This document shows positions 43,922 to 53,484 of a stretch of 64,000 nt of DNA, one piece after another; position 1 is the first letter of the stretch, and every line of letters starts with the position of its first letter. Below the pieces are notes generated by a model. The model made no database searches. It saw nothing but the letters and a program-made list of their open reading frames with translations, and had not been told where the DNA came from. The position numbers and the translations under genes are program-made. The DNA comes from Dyella sp. 2HG41-7 (GTDB lineage Bacteria > Pseudomonadota > Gammaproteobacteria > Xanthomonadales > Rhodanobacteraceae), in the NCBI RefSeq assembly GCF_021390675.1, contig NZ_JAJEJV010000004.1, forward strand, positions 1,674,001 to 1,738,000, given 5' to 3'.

Positions 43922-44506
43922 GTGGGAAATTTTCTCTTCTGTGCGTTGGTCGTGTTCGTGCAAATGTTTCTACGGATGCGATTATTGGAGAACATACATG
44001 GCATTGAAGCTGGCTTGGCGAAATTTAGAAAAAACACCAGTCGGTGCGCTGGGTGTGAGAAGTGCAAGCTTGCGTGGTATCTCCTAAGCGCCATTAATCT
44101 CGGTGATCCCTACAAAGTCGTAGAGATAAATAATCTGTTGACTAAGATGGATGTTAATCTTGCTTTGAGCGCGTACCTGAGTGTTTATGTCAGGGAATCA
44201 ATGGCATGGATTGGGGGTGGCCATTGGAGGTTCGATGGTACTGATAATACGCGCGCGACCGATCTGATACGCAGATGGAAATTGCACCTATTGCAACCCT
44301 CCGATCTTGGCGCTTTGCGGACAACATCCGCAAAATTTCCGTGGATGATGGAAATCGTAAGGGCTTCAGTTTTTGAATTGAAAGGCGACTTTGACACTGC
44401 AGTGCAAGACTATCGGCGCGCATACAAACTTATGCCGAAATGGCTGCCAGAGGCAACGACTGTCTTTGAAAAGATGAACGAGCTTGGTCGAATTTCGGCC
44501 AGTTAA
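43922..44506 (+). CDS. hypothetical protein with N-terminal membrane helix
   Basis: The 194-residue product has one N-terminal membrane helix (about 4-20), a Cys-rich CAGCEKCKLAW segment, and a C-terminal TPR-like helix pair (VFELKGDFDTAVQDYRRAYKLMP). No family is recognised. GAGG precedes the GTG start at five bases. Its stop is not followed by a clear palindrome copy. Confidence 0.65.
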   Translation: MGNFLFCALVVFVQMFLRMRLLENIHGIEAGLAKFRKNTSRCAGCEKCKLAWYLLSAINLGDPYKVVEINNLLTKMDVNLALSAYLSVYVRESMAWIGGGHWRFDGTDNTRATDLIRRWKLHLLQPSDLGALRTTSAKFPWMMEIVRASVFELKGDFDTAVQDYRRAYKLMPKWLPEATTVFEKMNELGRISAS

Positions 44507-44605
44507 CGTGATGGCGCCCAGAAGGTTCGTATGAGTAACGCGTTGGTCCAGTCAAAGAAGTACCTGCCGAAAAATAAGTGATCGCTCGTCGTGGGGCATG
44601 ATGTC

Positions 44606-45001
44606 ATGCAAATTGAATTCGAAAAGTTCTACGTGCCGGCTCTCTATGCGACGGTTGGAAGTCTTCTGGCGTTCAACATTTCGGTGATGGCGGGCGGCGC
44701 CTGGACCGCACTATTACCTATTACGATTCAGGCATTGATCATTGTATCCGTCATGACGCGAAGGTCCTGGGCATATATCGTCGTTCGAATCTGGTCGGCG
44801 ATCTGCATCGTCGGGGGAGCCTCGATATGGCTTGCGGTGCTATTGCGTGGAGGCGAGTTCTCCCATTCCGCGTGGTATATGACTTACCAAACACTAGCGC
44901 TTTTGTTGGGCGTCATCTTCTTCAAGTACGCGAAGGCGGTGCTTTCTCAAGAAGTTCGTGTGGATGTATCACCTCAACAGATCGATCAACAAGAGGTCTA
45001 A
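44606..45001 (+). CDS. four-helix membrane protein
   Basis: The 131-residue product has four membrane segments (about 9-26, 30-48, 56-76, 88-106). No family is recognised. ATG 44606 is preferred to GTG 44591. A palindrome copy starts one base after the stop. Confidence 0.65.
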   Translation: MQIEFEKFYVPALYATVGSLLAFNISVMAGGAWTALLPITIQALIIVSVMTRRSWAYIVVRIWSAICIVGGASIWLAVLLRGGEFSHSAWYMTYQTLALLLGVIFFKYAKAVLSQEVRVDVSPQQIDQQEV

Positions 45002-45361
45002 AGTCTGCTTTCGACCAAAAGCGGACGCTACGTACCGAGCTTCAGTGCTTACGTTCCCAACTGTCGATCAAATCGTGGAAGGTAAAAGCCTACTTTAGAA
45101 CGAACGCCACTGTCCGTTGCTACCTTCGATGCTGACAGCTGATTTCGTTGTCATCCACTCAAAAGTTGTCAAAGGCATCGACGGTTCCTTGAAATTTAGC
45201 GAATCATTCTTCTGAGCAATGAGAAATGAGGGTGACGTACGCATCAATTTCGAGAGTGACCTCTACCCACTTTCGCGGCGTGTCCGCTCAGACCGCCATC
45301 ACCGGGTCATAGAGTCAGTTGCCGTGCGCCTATGCCAAATCGCCCTGAGATCGACACCCCT
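45002..45361. other. gap with palindrome copy c
   Basis: Apart from the palindrome at 45003-45030, I see no gene in these 360 bases. The right end contains the terminator region of the leftward cyclase gene. Confidence 0.5.
45003..45030 (+). repeat. palindrome family copy c
   Basis: GTCTGCTTTCGACC, then AAAAGCGGACGCTA, directly after the stop of the membrane protein gene. Confidence 0.8.
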
Positions 45362-46834
45362 TTATGTGGCCACTTCGAACCGGTTGCGCCCCTTGCGTTT
45401 GGCGTCATAAAGGGCGTGATCGGCTGCTCTGATTAGTTCACTCGGTAGTGCGTCATTCGTGGGCAACATGCTGGCGATCCCGATGCTAATCGTGATGTGT
45501 TTGACGGGATTGTCTTCTTGGGGGAGATTTATGTAGTTGATTGATGCGCAAAGACTTTCAGCCACATCGATAGCACCGGCGGTCGGTGTGGATGGCAGGA
45601 TGAGCACGAATTCTTCGCCACCATAGCGCGCAAGCAAATCGGTTGGGCGATGTATGGCTTGCGCCAACGTGTCAGCCACCTTGCGCAAGCAAACGTCACC
45701 TGCGATGTGCCCATATCGATCGTTATATTGTTTAAACATGTCCACATCGATCAAGAGCAGGGATATAACTTGCTGAGTGCGCAAGGCAAGGCGCCATTCG
45801 CGTTCGATAGCCTCTTCAAAGGCGCGCCGGTTCGGGATGCCTGTAAGGCTATCGATCAGCGCCATTTCGGCGAGCATGCTCTGATCGCTGCGAAGTTTGT
45901 CCGCCACTTCGATCTGTTGAACCTGGCTGAGGATGCTACGAAGGCCATACCCAACCACGGCGGTCACAATACCTACAACGCCGAGTACGAACCGCTGATG
46001 CAAGACCATGATCATCAGTGCAATCGTCAGGACCGACAGCGCCAGTAATAATGGACTGCCGATGCGAACAAAACGTACCAGGCTATCGGGCGGATTCGGC
46101 GCACTAGCGGCCTGCTGTCGTATCTGTAGAACGAAAAGAATAAAAACCAGAAATGGTACATCGATGATTACGTCGTAAACCGTGCCGAAGTCCGGCGCGA
46201 TATCAAGCGCAATATGATGGTTGTAATACGCAGCGGTAATGCCATAGACGCACGTGAATGAAGCGAGCGCACCGAAAAGGCGGCGCTGGTTAGGCGCATT
46301 GGCTGCAAAAAACCTAGTTGCCGTCATGGCGGTGAGAAATGCGTTTTCCATGTCGAACATAAACGCAATCATCTCCGCAGATTGGTGGCTCGATACGCCC
46401 TGCAGGGTGGTCCATGAAAACATCAGGGCGAAATACAGATAACCGAGCAGCGCCGCAAGAATCGCGTCGATTCCGCGCTGAAGGTACGAGCTGCTTTCCA
46501 CCCCGACAGTCGCTACTGCGTAGAAAATCGGCACGCCATACAGCGTGTAAAGCAACATCGTTGCGCCAGGGGCAATATTGAAATTGTGGAAAAAGAGGTC
46601 TTGGCAGAGGCTGCACAACATCCCCGCCGTCCACGACAACATGCTCAATGCGACCAGGCTCCAGCCTTGGGTGAGCCTTAGCCCAAACTTCAAACCACTT
46701 CTCAATGCACTGACGCTTGCTAACAGCGGCGCAGCCACCAGAAATGCATACGATGCAGCGACGGCGTGCCCAGGCAGCAGCAGAATTGATATGGTGTGCA
46801 AGACGATGAAACCGAGGGCAAGCAACGGAATCAT
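45362..46834 (-). CDS. membrane diguanylate cyclase
   Basis: The first 300 residues hold about seven membrane segments with no named sensor domain. The GGDEF domain keeps GGEEF at 405-409 with Arg before it, and RPTD at 396-399 is the inhibitory site. The metal ligand strand reads LLLIDVDMFKQYND. It should make cyclic di-GMP and be product-inhibited. It is the only leftward gene in the region. Confidence 0.93.
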   Translation of the reverse strand: MIPLLALGFIVLHTISILLLPGHAVAASYAFLVAAPLLASVSALRSGLKFGLRLTQGWSLVALSMLSWTAGMLCSLCQDLFFHNFNIAPGATMLLYTLYGVPIFYAVATVGVESSSYLQRGIDAILAALLGYLYFALMFSWTTLQGVSSHQSAEMIAFMFDMENAFLTAMTATRFFAANAPNQRRLFGALASFTCVYGITAAYYNHHIALDIAPDFGTVYDVIIDVPFLVFILFVLQIRQQAASAPNPPDSLVRFVRIGSPLLLALSVLTIALMIMVLHQRFVLGVVGIVTAVVGYGLRSILSQVQQIEVADKLRSDQSMLAEMALIDSLTGIPNRRAFEEAIEREWRLALRTQQVISLLLIDVDMFKQYNDRYGHIAGDVCLRKVADTLAQAIHRPTDLLARYGGEEFVLILPSTPTAGAIDVAESLCASINYINLPQEDNPVKHITISIGIASMLPTNDALPSELIRAADHALYDAKRKGRNRFEVAT

Positions 46835-47177
46835 GGAGGCGGCATTTAGTCCCTGAGTAGCCCTGGGCCACTTTATGACACATCTTCAAAGAATGTCTAA
46901 TGACCTTTTCCGTAGGCGTCTGCGCCGGTCTCGCAGTAACTCGCGCCTCATTTGGAAGGTTATCGGCCTACAGATGCCGCAATCTTGGGCAACTCATAGA
47001 TTTTTGATTTCTTACAGGGATGACGTCCGCTTTCGGCCTAAAACGGATGTTAGAGCAGGGCGATTAGAGATGGGTCATTATGGACAACTGATGCCGGGCA
47101 CAGATACGACCAGCCCGGCTCGGCCTTGCCAGCAACTTCAATCTCCACTAGCTTGCGCCGACCAATGCCATGAGGTG
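46835..47177. other. gap upstream of baeS with palindrome copy d
   Basis: The baeS frame is open here, but no ribosome binding site or homology supports it. The palindrome at 47022-47050 lies inside. The promoters of baeS and of the leftward cyclase should lie here. Confidence 0.5.
47022..47050 (+). repeat. palindrome family copy d
   Basis: GACGTCCGCTTTCGGCC, then TAAAACGGATGTTA, about 130 bases ahead of baeS. Confidence 0.75.
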
Positions 47178-48584
47178 ATGCGCCTGAGGGTCTCTATCGG
47201 CAAACGCTTGTTCTTCGCGGTGCTGTTGTCGATCGTGGCGGTGGCAGCGATCGGCGTGGAACTGGTGCGCTGGAAGCTGTCCGACCACGCATTGCCGTCT
47301 GCCGCCCACGACGATATGGATCACTTGGACGAATTGGCGGGCGCGCTGTCCACGCAGTATCGGTATCACCACGACTGGTCGTTCTTACCAACATCATTGG
47401 AGCAGCGGAAGCGCTGGTTGCGCGATGCGCTGTTGGACGTGCAGGGCGATCAAAAAAACGGCGCCACGCTGCGGTCGCCAAGCCTGGTTTATCGCATCGG
47501 CTTGCTGGACGACAACGGACGTTACCTGGCCGGTGCGATCGCTAGCCGAGCCATGGTGGTCGTGGCGTCGATTGATCGGATCCAGCGGCCCATCATTGTT
47601 GACGGTAGGCTTGCCGGTTACCTCGTCGTCGCCAAGTCCCAGAATCCGGATGACGAGCTAGCTGTCGCCTTTCTGATTGAACAGCAGAGAAATCTATTGA
47701 TCCTTGCTGGGGCGAGTGTGTTCTTCAGCGTGCTTGCAGCTGCTTTGCTGGCGGCGCATTTCCGCAGGCCCGTGAAGCGACTGGTCAACGGCACACGCTT
47801 GCTGGGGCAGGGACAATTCGCCACGCGGCTATCAATACGCCGCAGCGATGAACTGGGCGAACTCGCCGATACCTTCAATCAGGTCGCCATGCGGCTGCAG
47901 GATATGGAGCGTGATCGCCAGCAGTGGGTGGCAGATACATCGCATGAGCTACGCACGCCACTTTCCGTGTTACAAGCACAGATGGAGGCGCTGCAGGATG
48001 GCATCCGTACCGCCACGCCTGACACGTTTGCATTAATGCTTCGGCAGGTGCAGTCGCTGACCAAGCTGGTCGACGAACTTTACGTACTGGCACGTGCGGA
48101 TCTGGGGTCGCGCCAATACAACAAAGTGTCGATGGATGCTTGGCTGCTGATGCAGGATGTGCTCGCGGACTATGCCGAGAAATTTCGCATCGCGGCACTG
48201 TCCGCCTCGATAAGCGCCGTACCGTCGCGCGGCATCGTACATGGCGATTCGGAACGGCTGCGACAGGTGATCGGCAACCTGCTGGAAAACAGCGCGCGCT
48301 ATACCGATGCCGGTGGGCGCATCGAAATTAGTGGCGCGATATTCGGTCAAGAGCTCCACATCATGGTCGACGATTCGGCGCCAGCGGTACCCACGGAACT
48401 GCTCAATCGTGTGGGAGAGCGATTCTTCCGAGTCGAATCCTCGCGCAACCGCCAATTCGGCGGCGCAGGGCTCGGGCTGGCATTGAGTCGACAGATCATC
48501 GAGGCGCACGACGGCAGTTTGCTGTTCGCCGCATCGCCACTGGGTGGTCTGCGCGCCACGATCGTACTGCAGCTGGAAACGTGA
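47178..48584 (+). CDS. baeS: BaeS-like sensor histidine kinase
   Basis: Membrane segments at about 10-28 and 172-194 flank a periplasmic domain of about 140 residues. A HAMP linker follows (195-247). The dimerisation domain carries the phospho-acceptor His256 in TSHELRTPLSVLQAQMEAL. The ATP-binding domain has NLLENSARYT and GGAGLGLAL, and the G1 region reads DDSAPAVP, as in BaeS rather than the usual DNGPG. It senses envelope stress in relatives. ATG 47178 is taken, though the ribosome site is poor. It overlaps baeR. Confidence 0.88.
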   Translation: MRLRVSIGKRLFFAVLLSIVAVAAIGVELVRWKLSDHALPSAAHDDMDHLDELAGALSTQYRYHHDWSFLPTSLEQRKRWLRDALLDVQGDQKNGATLRSPSLVYRIGLLDDNGRYLAGAIASRAMVVVASIDRIQRPIIVDGRLAGYLVVAKSQNPDDELAVAFLIEQQRNLLILAGASVFFSVLAAALLAAHFRRPVKRLVNGTRLLGQGQFATRLSIRRSDELGELADTFNQVAMRLQDMERDRQQWVADTSHELRTPLSVLQAQMEALQDGIRTATPDTFALMLRQVQSLTKLVDELYVLARADLGSRQYNKVSMDAWLLMQDVLADYAEKFRIAALSASISAVPSRGIVHGDSERLRQVIGNLLENSARYTDAGGRIEISGAIFGQELHIMVDDSAPAVPTELLNRVGERFFRVESSRNRQFGGAGLGLALSRQIIEAHDGSLLFAASPLGGLRATIVLQLET

Positions 48585-49249
48585 TGAGTGCAAGCATTCT
48601 CATCGTCGAAGACGAAAGCGACCTGTCCTCGGTGATGGCCGATTACGTTACCGTGGCGGGCTACACGGCGCGCGTGATTGCCGATGGTCTTGAAGCGCTC
48701 GTCAGCCTGCGGCTCAGCGTGCCCGATCTGATCGTGCTGGACATCATGCTGCCAAACCTTGATGGCCTTGCGTTGTGCAGAGCAGTGCGGGAATTTTCCG
48801 AGGTGCCGATCATCATGGTTACCGCCAGGGTGCAGGAAATCGACCGATTGTTGGGCCTCGAAATCGGCGCTGATGACTATCTTTGCAAGCCTTTCAGTCC
48901 GCGTGAACTTGTCGCACGCGTCAAGGCGGTTCTGCGGCGCTCGCGCAAGCAGGATGCGGAGGCGAGACTGATCGAGATCGACGAAGCGGCGCGCAGCGTG
49001 CGCATTGGCGCGCAGTCACTCGATCTGACGCCGACGGAATACAGCCTGTTTGTTGCGATGGCAATGCGGTCGGGCGTGATTTTTTCGCGCGCGCAATTGC
49101 TGGATCTGGCTAGCCGCGACAACCTGGATGTCGCCGACCGCGCCATCGACAGCCACATCAAGAATCTGCGCCGGAAACTTGCCGCAGTGCTGCCGGGCAC
49201 CGAAGTGATCCACTCCGTGTATGGGCTCGGCTACCGATTCGAGCTTTAG
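48584..49249 (+). CDS. baeR: BaeR-like response regulator
   Basis: The receiver domain has Asp53 in LIVLDIMLP and a Lys in CKPFSPREL. VPIIMVTARVQEIDRLLGLEIGADDYLCKPF is very close to BaeR. The OmpR-type winged helix includes RAIDSHIKNLRRKL and YGLGYRFEL. ATG overlaps the baeS stop by one base (ATGA arrangement), so translation is coupled. In relatives BaeR turns on efflux and envelope-stress genes. Confidence 0.9.
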   Translation: MSASILIVEDESDLSSVMADYVTVAGYTARVIADGLEALVSLRLSVPDLIVLDIMLPNLDGLALCRAVREFSEVPIIMVTARVQEIDRLLGLEIGADDYLCKPFSPRELVARVKAVLRRSRKQDAEARLIEIDEAARSVRIGAQSLDLTPTEYSLFVAMAMRSGVIFSRAQLLDLASRDNLDVADRAIDSHIKNLRRKLAAVLPGTEVIHSVYGLGYRFEL

Positions 49250-49335
49250 GACACAGGCCCCCACAATGTCTCCACATTTCCTTGTGACGCTGGGTTCGTC
49301 GGCTACCGACGGGAATCCTAACGAGGAGTGCGCAG

Positions 49336-50430
49336 ATGAAGGCAAAACGAAAAACCATGGCGGCACGCATTGCCGTGCTGGCTAGTGCCGGCCTGCTTGG
49401 CGCTACGGCGTTCGCGTTATTCGGCATGCAACGGCCATCCGATCCGCCACAGAAAGACATGGCCGTAGACAAAGCTACCCGCGAAACGGTGATCGACAGC
49501 GTGATCGCCAATCTCGATCGCGCGTATGTCTTTCCTGACAAGGCGGCGGTGATGGAAAAGAATTTGCGTGCCGAACTTCAACGCGGTGATTTCGACACAG
49601 TGACCAGTGCCGACCGGTTCGCAGACGCACTCACCAAGGCACTGCAACGCGATAGCCACGACAAGCACCTGGAGGTGCGCTACTTCGCTGATCCGATACC
49701 GTTGAAGTCGGCTCAGGATGGCTCACCGGTCGACAAAGCGGCGGAGATGGCCGAAGAAAGTCGCTTCAATTTCGGTTTCAGCCGCGTCGACCGTCTCCAA
49801 GGTGACATCGGCTACATCGACCTGCACCAGTTCGGGCGACTACAAGGGGTCGCGCCGCGGATCATCGCGACAATGGCTCTGCTTTCGGATACCAAAGCCT
49901 TGATCATCGACTTGCGCCACTGCGGGGGCGGTGACCCGGAATCCGTGATGTTGTTCGCCAGCTACTTGTATGACAAGCCCACTCATCTCAATGATGTCTA
50001 CTGGCGCGACGAAAATCGCATCGAAAGACGCTGGACGCAGGCCAGCGTTCCAGGTGCGAAGTACGATGAGAAGCGCAAGATTTACCTGCTGACTAGCAAC
50101 GATACGTTTTCTGGCTGTGAAGATTTCGCCTACGCGCTGAAGAACAATCATCGCGCCACCGTGGTTGGTGAAACCACTGGAGGCGGCGCCCATGCTGGCG
50201 GTCCGCACCGGCTGAATGCGCATTTCATGATGTTCGTTCCCTCCGGCCGGCCAATCAATCCCGTTACCCAAAGCGATTGGGAAGGCATTGGCGTGGCCCC
50301 TGATATCAAGACGTCGGCAAAGAATGCGCTCGATGTCGCGCAAATCGCCGCCCTGAAACAATTGCTTGCTGCCGAGAAGGATCCGGTGTGGCAGGGAAAG
50401 CTGCAGGGCCGCATTCACGAACTGGAGTGA
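49336..50430 (+). CDS. secreted S41 family peptidase
   Basis: An N-terminal membrane/signal segment (about 9-30) precedes an S41 N-terminal helical domain (about 45-130). The peptidase core has IGYIDLHQFGRL, ALIIDLRHCGGG, and the nucleophile Ser259 in TSNDTFSGCEDFAYAL, then VVGETTGGG. No PDZ domain is visible, so it belongs to the IRBP/tricorn-like group. It lies 86 bases after baeR and may be part of its regulon. GAGGAG before the ATG sets the start. Confidence 0.88.
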   Translation: MKAKRKTMAARIAVLASAGLLGATAFALFGMQRPSDPPQKDMAVDKATRETVIDSVIANLDRAYVFPDKAAVMEKNLRAELQRGDFDTVTSADRFADALTKALQRDSHDKHLEVRYFADPIPLKSAQDGSPVDKAAEMAEESRFNFGFSRVDRLQGDIGYIDLHQFGRLQGVAPRIIATMALLSDTKALIIDLRHCGGGDPESVMLFASYLYDKPTHLNDVYWRDENRIERRWTQASVPGAKYDEKRKIYLLTSNDTFSGCEDFAYALKNNHRATVVGETTGGGAHAGGPHRLNAHFMMFVPSGRPINPVTQSDWEGIGVAPDIKTSAKNALDVAQIAALKQLLAAEKDPVWQGKLQGRIHELE

Positions 50431-50474
50431 TCTATTGCATGGCGCGGCTCGCGTCGAAATTCGGTAATTCACTA

Positions 50475-50502
50475 ACGTCCGCTTCCGACCCGAAGCGGAC
50501 AT
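50475..50502 (+). repeat. palindrome family copy e
   Basis: ACGTCCGCTTCCGACC, then CGAAGCGGACAT, 44 bases after the S41 gene stop. One of the best-preserved copies. Confidence 0.85.
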
Positions 50503-50530
50503 CAAAAGCCAGAGAATCATTGGGGGAGAT

Positions 50531-50797
50531 ATGAGCATTGCGTGTCCATGCTGTGAACATCTAACAATGCCAGATGACGGTTCATTTCCTGGTTCATACG
50601 TCATCTGCCCAGTCTGTTTTTGGGAGGACGACTATGTGCAGCTGAACGACCCTAGTTATGCCGGGGGTGCTAATCGCGTAAGCCTCACTCTGGCACGGTT
50701 GAACTATCGCTCCTTCGGCGCATCAGACGAGCAATCGCGGCCTTATGTTCGCCCGCCCAACATCGGGGAAATGCCCGATAGCATTGGGCAGAAATGA
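50531..50797 (+). CDS. CPCC family cysteine-rich protein
   Basis: The 88-residue product opens CPCCEHLTMPDDGSFPGSYVICPVCFWEDD, the two CxxC/CPCC zinc knuckles of the CPCC family. LARLNYRSFG then follows as usual. These small zinc-binding proteins have no known role and often sit in accessory regions and near immunity genes. GGGGGAG is six bases before the ATG. Confidence 0.9.
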   Translation: MSIACPCCEHLTMPDDGSFPGSYVICPVCFWEDDYVQLNDPSYAGGANRVSLTLARLNYRSFGASDEQSRPYVRPPNIGEMPDSIGQK

Positions 50798-50805
50798 TCG
50801 ATCAA

Positions 50806-50834
50806 ATGTCAGCTTCCGACCTATTGCAGACAGT
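50806..50834 (+). repeat. palindrome family copy f
   Basis: ATGTCAGCTTCCGACC, then TATTGCAGACAGT, eight bases after the CPCC gene stop. This is a degraded copy. Confidence 0.7.
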
Positions 50835-51026
50835 TCTGAACTTCTGAAGACCGTTGAGAAAAGCGGTTCTTGATTCACTCCGGTTCTTAGAGGCGGATCC
50901 TAAGTAGCTCCAAATTTCTAGGATCACGCGGCACGTTCAATGCCCTCAAATCTAAGCTTGACGGGCATCAGGCACCCCTCGAAACTACCGCAGGGATCCA
51001 TGTGTTCGCTTAAAGGGAAACAGGGG

Positions 51027-52787
51027 ATGAATCTGTTGCGTTTTTGCGCCGCAGGAGTCGGCGTGCTTCTGTTGTCGAGCCAAGCACTCGCTGCCGATTG
51101 TCACTTGAAAGATTTCGGTACGTTGCCGGTAGAAATGGTCGATGGACAACCCATTACCATGGTGAGCATAAATGGCGTAGATACCCATTTCATGATTGAC
51201 ACCGGCGCATCTTTGAACACGATGTCACGTGCCAATGCCCTCTCATTAGGGTTAAAGCCACAAGGGCTTGAAGGCGATGTTCGTATGACTGGCGTCGGTG
51301 GAGATGCCAGGGTGCAGCTCGCGCGCGTCAAAAAATTCGGCATTCTTGGCATGACGCTAAATAATGTCGATTTCATGGTTGGCGGTAGCGATACGGGTTA
51401 TGGACTGATCGGCGCTAATTTGCTTTATGTCGCCGACCTGGAAATCGACCTGGGGCACGGAAAAGTAACGCTCTTCAGGCCAGATGGCTGCACCAAGGCA
51501 CCGCTGGCTTACTGGTCCAAGGGTGGTAACTACAACGTCGTAGATTTAGAGCGGTCCTCGGACGAGTCGACTGACAATGAAGCGGTGCTATCGGTAACGA
51601 TCAATGGCAAACAACTGCGCGCGCTGATCGATTCAGGCGCTTCCATGTCGCTTTTGAGTCGCGACGCCGCAAAAACCATCGGCGTCGACCTGCATGGTCC
51701 GGACGCAAAGCCTGGCGAGATCAGCTCAGGCATCGGCTCAAAAGCAGTCAAATCGTGGACTGTCGCCGTCGATTCCTTCTCGATGGGTGGTGAAACGATT
51801 CGACACGCTCAGTTGAACGTGATCGATGGAATGCTTGGAAGTCACGACATTAACATGCTGCTTGGCGCGGATTTCCTCCTCGCCCATCGCGTGTATATCG
51901 CAAGGAGTCAGCACAAGGTCTATTTCACTTATAGCGGCGGGCCCATTTTCGCGATGAGCACCGGTGGCAGCGATCAAGGGATGGCCGGTAGCGGTGCAGG
52001 AGCGCCATTGCAGAACGCGGCGGACTACGCATTACGCGGCGAAGCGTTTCTGTCCCGTGGCGATCCTGGCGGGGCTATAGCGGACTTGGATGAAGCAATT
52101 CGCTTGGTGCCCGATAGATCCGCTTACTTTCTCGCACGTGCGCGCGCCTATGTCGCCAAAAATGAGCTCGATGCCGCATCGGCCGATTTGGACAAATCTG
52201 TAGGCCTGGATTCGAACAGCGTCGATGCGCTGCTGTTGCGCGCGAGCGTTCGCCTTACACACAAAGATAAGGCTGGCGCGATGGCGGACGTCAATGCGGC
52301 GAATGCCCTGACACCTGCGGGATCGCCCAACGCGAACGACATCGCTAGTCTGTACCTCGCACTCGATCAACCCGACTCGGCCTTGCCATTACTGGACGCC
52401 TGGATTCGTGTACATAGCGACGACGTAATGCTTGGTAGCGCACTCAATGCGCGCTGTTGGGCGCGTAGCCTAAACAATCAGTCGCTTGATGATGCTTTGA
52501 GCGACTGTCGGAAAGCCATCAAACGCGACGGCGAAATTCCCGCCTACCTCGAGAGTTTGGGGATGGTGCAACTGCGCTTAGGCAAGTACTCCGAATCGAT
52601 TAGCACTTACGAGACGGCGCTCGCGCAAGGCAGCCAATCCGCGTGGTCGCACTATGGGCTAGGCTTGGCAAAAATTCGCAATGGCCAAAAAGACGCGGGC
52701 ACTGCCGATCTGGCGGCCGCCCGCGCGATCAATCCAAATATCGACGCGCAAGCCGCAAAGTTTGGTTTGACGGCCGCGGGGATGTGA
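51027..52787 (+). CDS. secreted double-retropepsin TPR protein (copy B)
   Basis: A signal peptide ends near residue 23 (SQALAADC). The two retropepsin-like domains have FMIDTGA (Asp58) and ALIDSGA (Asp202), with GLIGANLL and MLLGADFLL as the hydrophobic-hydrophobic-Gly partners. TPRs run from about residue 335 to the end. Layout and much of the sequence match copy A at 24226, including the DTG-then-DSG pattern. AAAGGGA eight bases before ATG 51027 sets the start; ATG 51000 is possible. Confidence 0.85.
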   Translation: MNLLRFCAAGVGVLLLSSQALAADCHLKDFGTLPVEMVDGQPITMVSINGVDTHFMIDTGASLNTMSRANALSLGLKPQGLEGDVRMTGVGGDARVQLARVKKFGILGMTLNNVDFMVGGSDTGYGLIGANLLYVADLEIDLGHGKVTLFRPDGCTKAPLAYWSKGGNYNVVDLERSSDESTDNEAVLSVTINGKQLRALIDSGASMSLLSRDAAKTIGVDLHGPDAKPGEISSGIGSKAVKSWTVAVDSFSMGGETIRHAQLNVIDGMLGSHDINMLLGADFLLAHRVYIARSQHKVYFTYSGGPIFAMSTGGSDQGMAGSGAGAPLQNAADYALRGEAFLSRGDPGGAIADLDEAIRLVPDRSAYFLARARAYVAKNELDAASADLDKSVGLDSNSVDALLLRASVRLTHKDKAGAMADVNAANALTPAGSPNANDIASLYLALDQPDSALPLLDAWIRVHSDDVMLGSALNARCWARSLNNQSLDDALSDCRKAIKRDGEIPAYLESLGMVQLRLGKYSESISTYETALAQGSQSAWSHYGLGLAKIRNGQKDAGTADLAAARAINPNIDAQAAKFGLTAAGM

Positions 52788-52844
52788 ATTTTTTCGCAGA
52801 TGGGATTTACTCAGATTCGATTCCTGTTGACCAATACGTTCGGG

Positions 52845-52872
52845 ATGTCTGCTTTCGACCCGAAGCGGACCA
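52845..52872 (+). repeat. palindrome family copy g
   Basis: ATGTCTGCTTTCGACC, then CGAAGCGGACC, 57 bases after the retropepsin-TPR stop. Confidence 0.85.
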
Positions 52873-52938
52873 TTGCGTTAGCGAATGGACCAACGCGTAC
52901 ATTGACTCTCTAGCGTTCGATTTAGGAAATTCCGCGAC

Positions 52939-53472
52939 ATGGAAAAGCTCTCAGTCTTGACAGGGGACATCACACGTATCGAGGTCGATGCAGTCGTTAA
53001 CGCTGCGAATGAATGGATGCTTGGAGGTGGCGGTGTTGACGGCGCGATTCATGCAGCCGCGGGGCCGGAGCTTCTTGCAGCATGTCGCAACGTTCCAGAA
53101 ATTCGGCCAGGCATTCGGTGCCCGGTTGGGGACGCGCGAATCACTCCTGGATTTCGACTGCCGTGCAAGTTCGTCATTCATACAGTCGGGCCCCGCTGGC
53201 GTGGGGGACTGAAAGGGGAGCCTGAGATGTTGGCGCAGTGCTATCGTTCTTGCCTAACCTTGGCGATTGAAAACAATGTTGGCTCTATTGCGTTTCCCGC
53301 GATAAGTACGGGCGCATTTGCTTATTCAATCGCCGATGCGTGCCGGGTTGCCATCCGTGAGTGCGTTGCGTTCTTAGAAAAATCGCCGTCTCTTGAGCGG
53401 ATCATTTTGGTGGCATTCGATGGGGCGGATACGGTGGCGCTTAAAAAGGCACTCAAGGACGTAGCGCTGTAG
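52939..53472 (+). CDS. macrodomain ADP-ribose hydrolase
   Basis: TGDITRIEVDAVVNAANEWMLGGGGVDGAIHAAAG is the macrodomain nucleotide-binding region, with FPAISTGAFAY as the phosphate loop and HTVGPRW between. The arrangement matches YmdB-type O-acetyl-ADP-ribose deacetylases. It removes acetyl or ADP-ribosyl groups from ADP-ribose compounds or from proteins. At 177 residues it is complete. Confidence 0.93.
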   Translation: MEKLSVLTGDITRIEVDAVVNAANEWMLGGGGVDGAIHAAAGPELLAACRNVPEIRPGIRCPVGDARITPGFRLPCKFVIHTVGPRWRGGLKGEPEMLAQCYRSCLTLAIENNVGSIAFPAISTGAFAYSIADACRVAIRECVAFLEKSPSLERIILVAFDGADTVALKKALKDVAL

Positions 53473-53484
53473 GATGATCGCGTG

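Noticed and set aside
46875-47177. N-terminal extension of BaeS
   Set aside because: It crosses palindrome copy d (FRPKTD peptide) and precedes the natural BaeS start.
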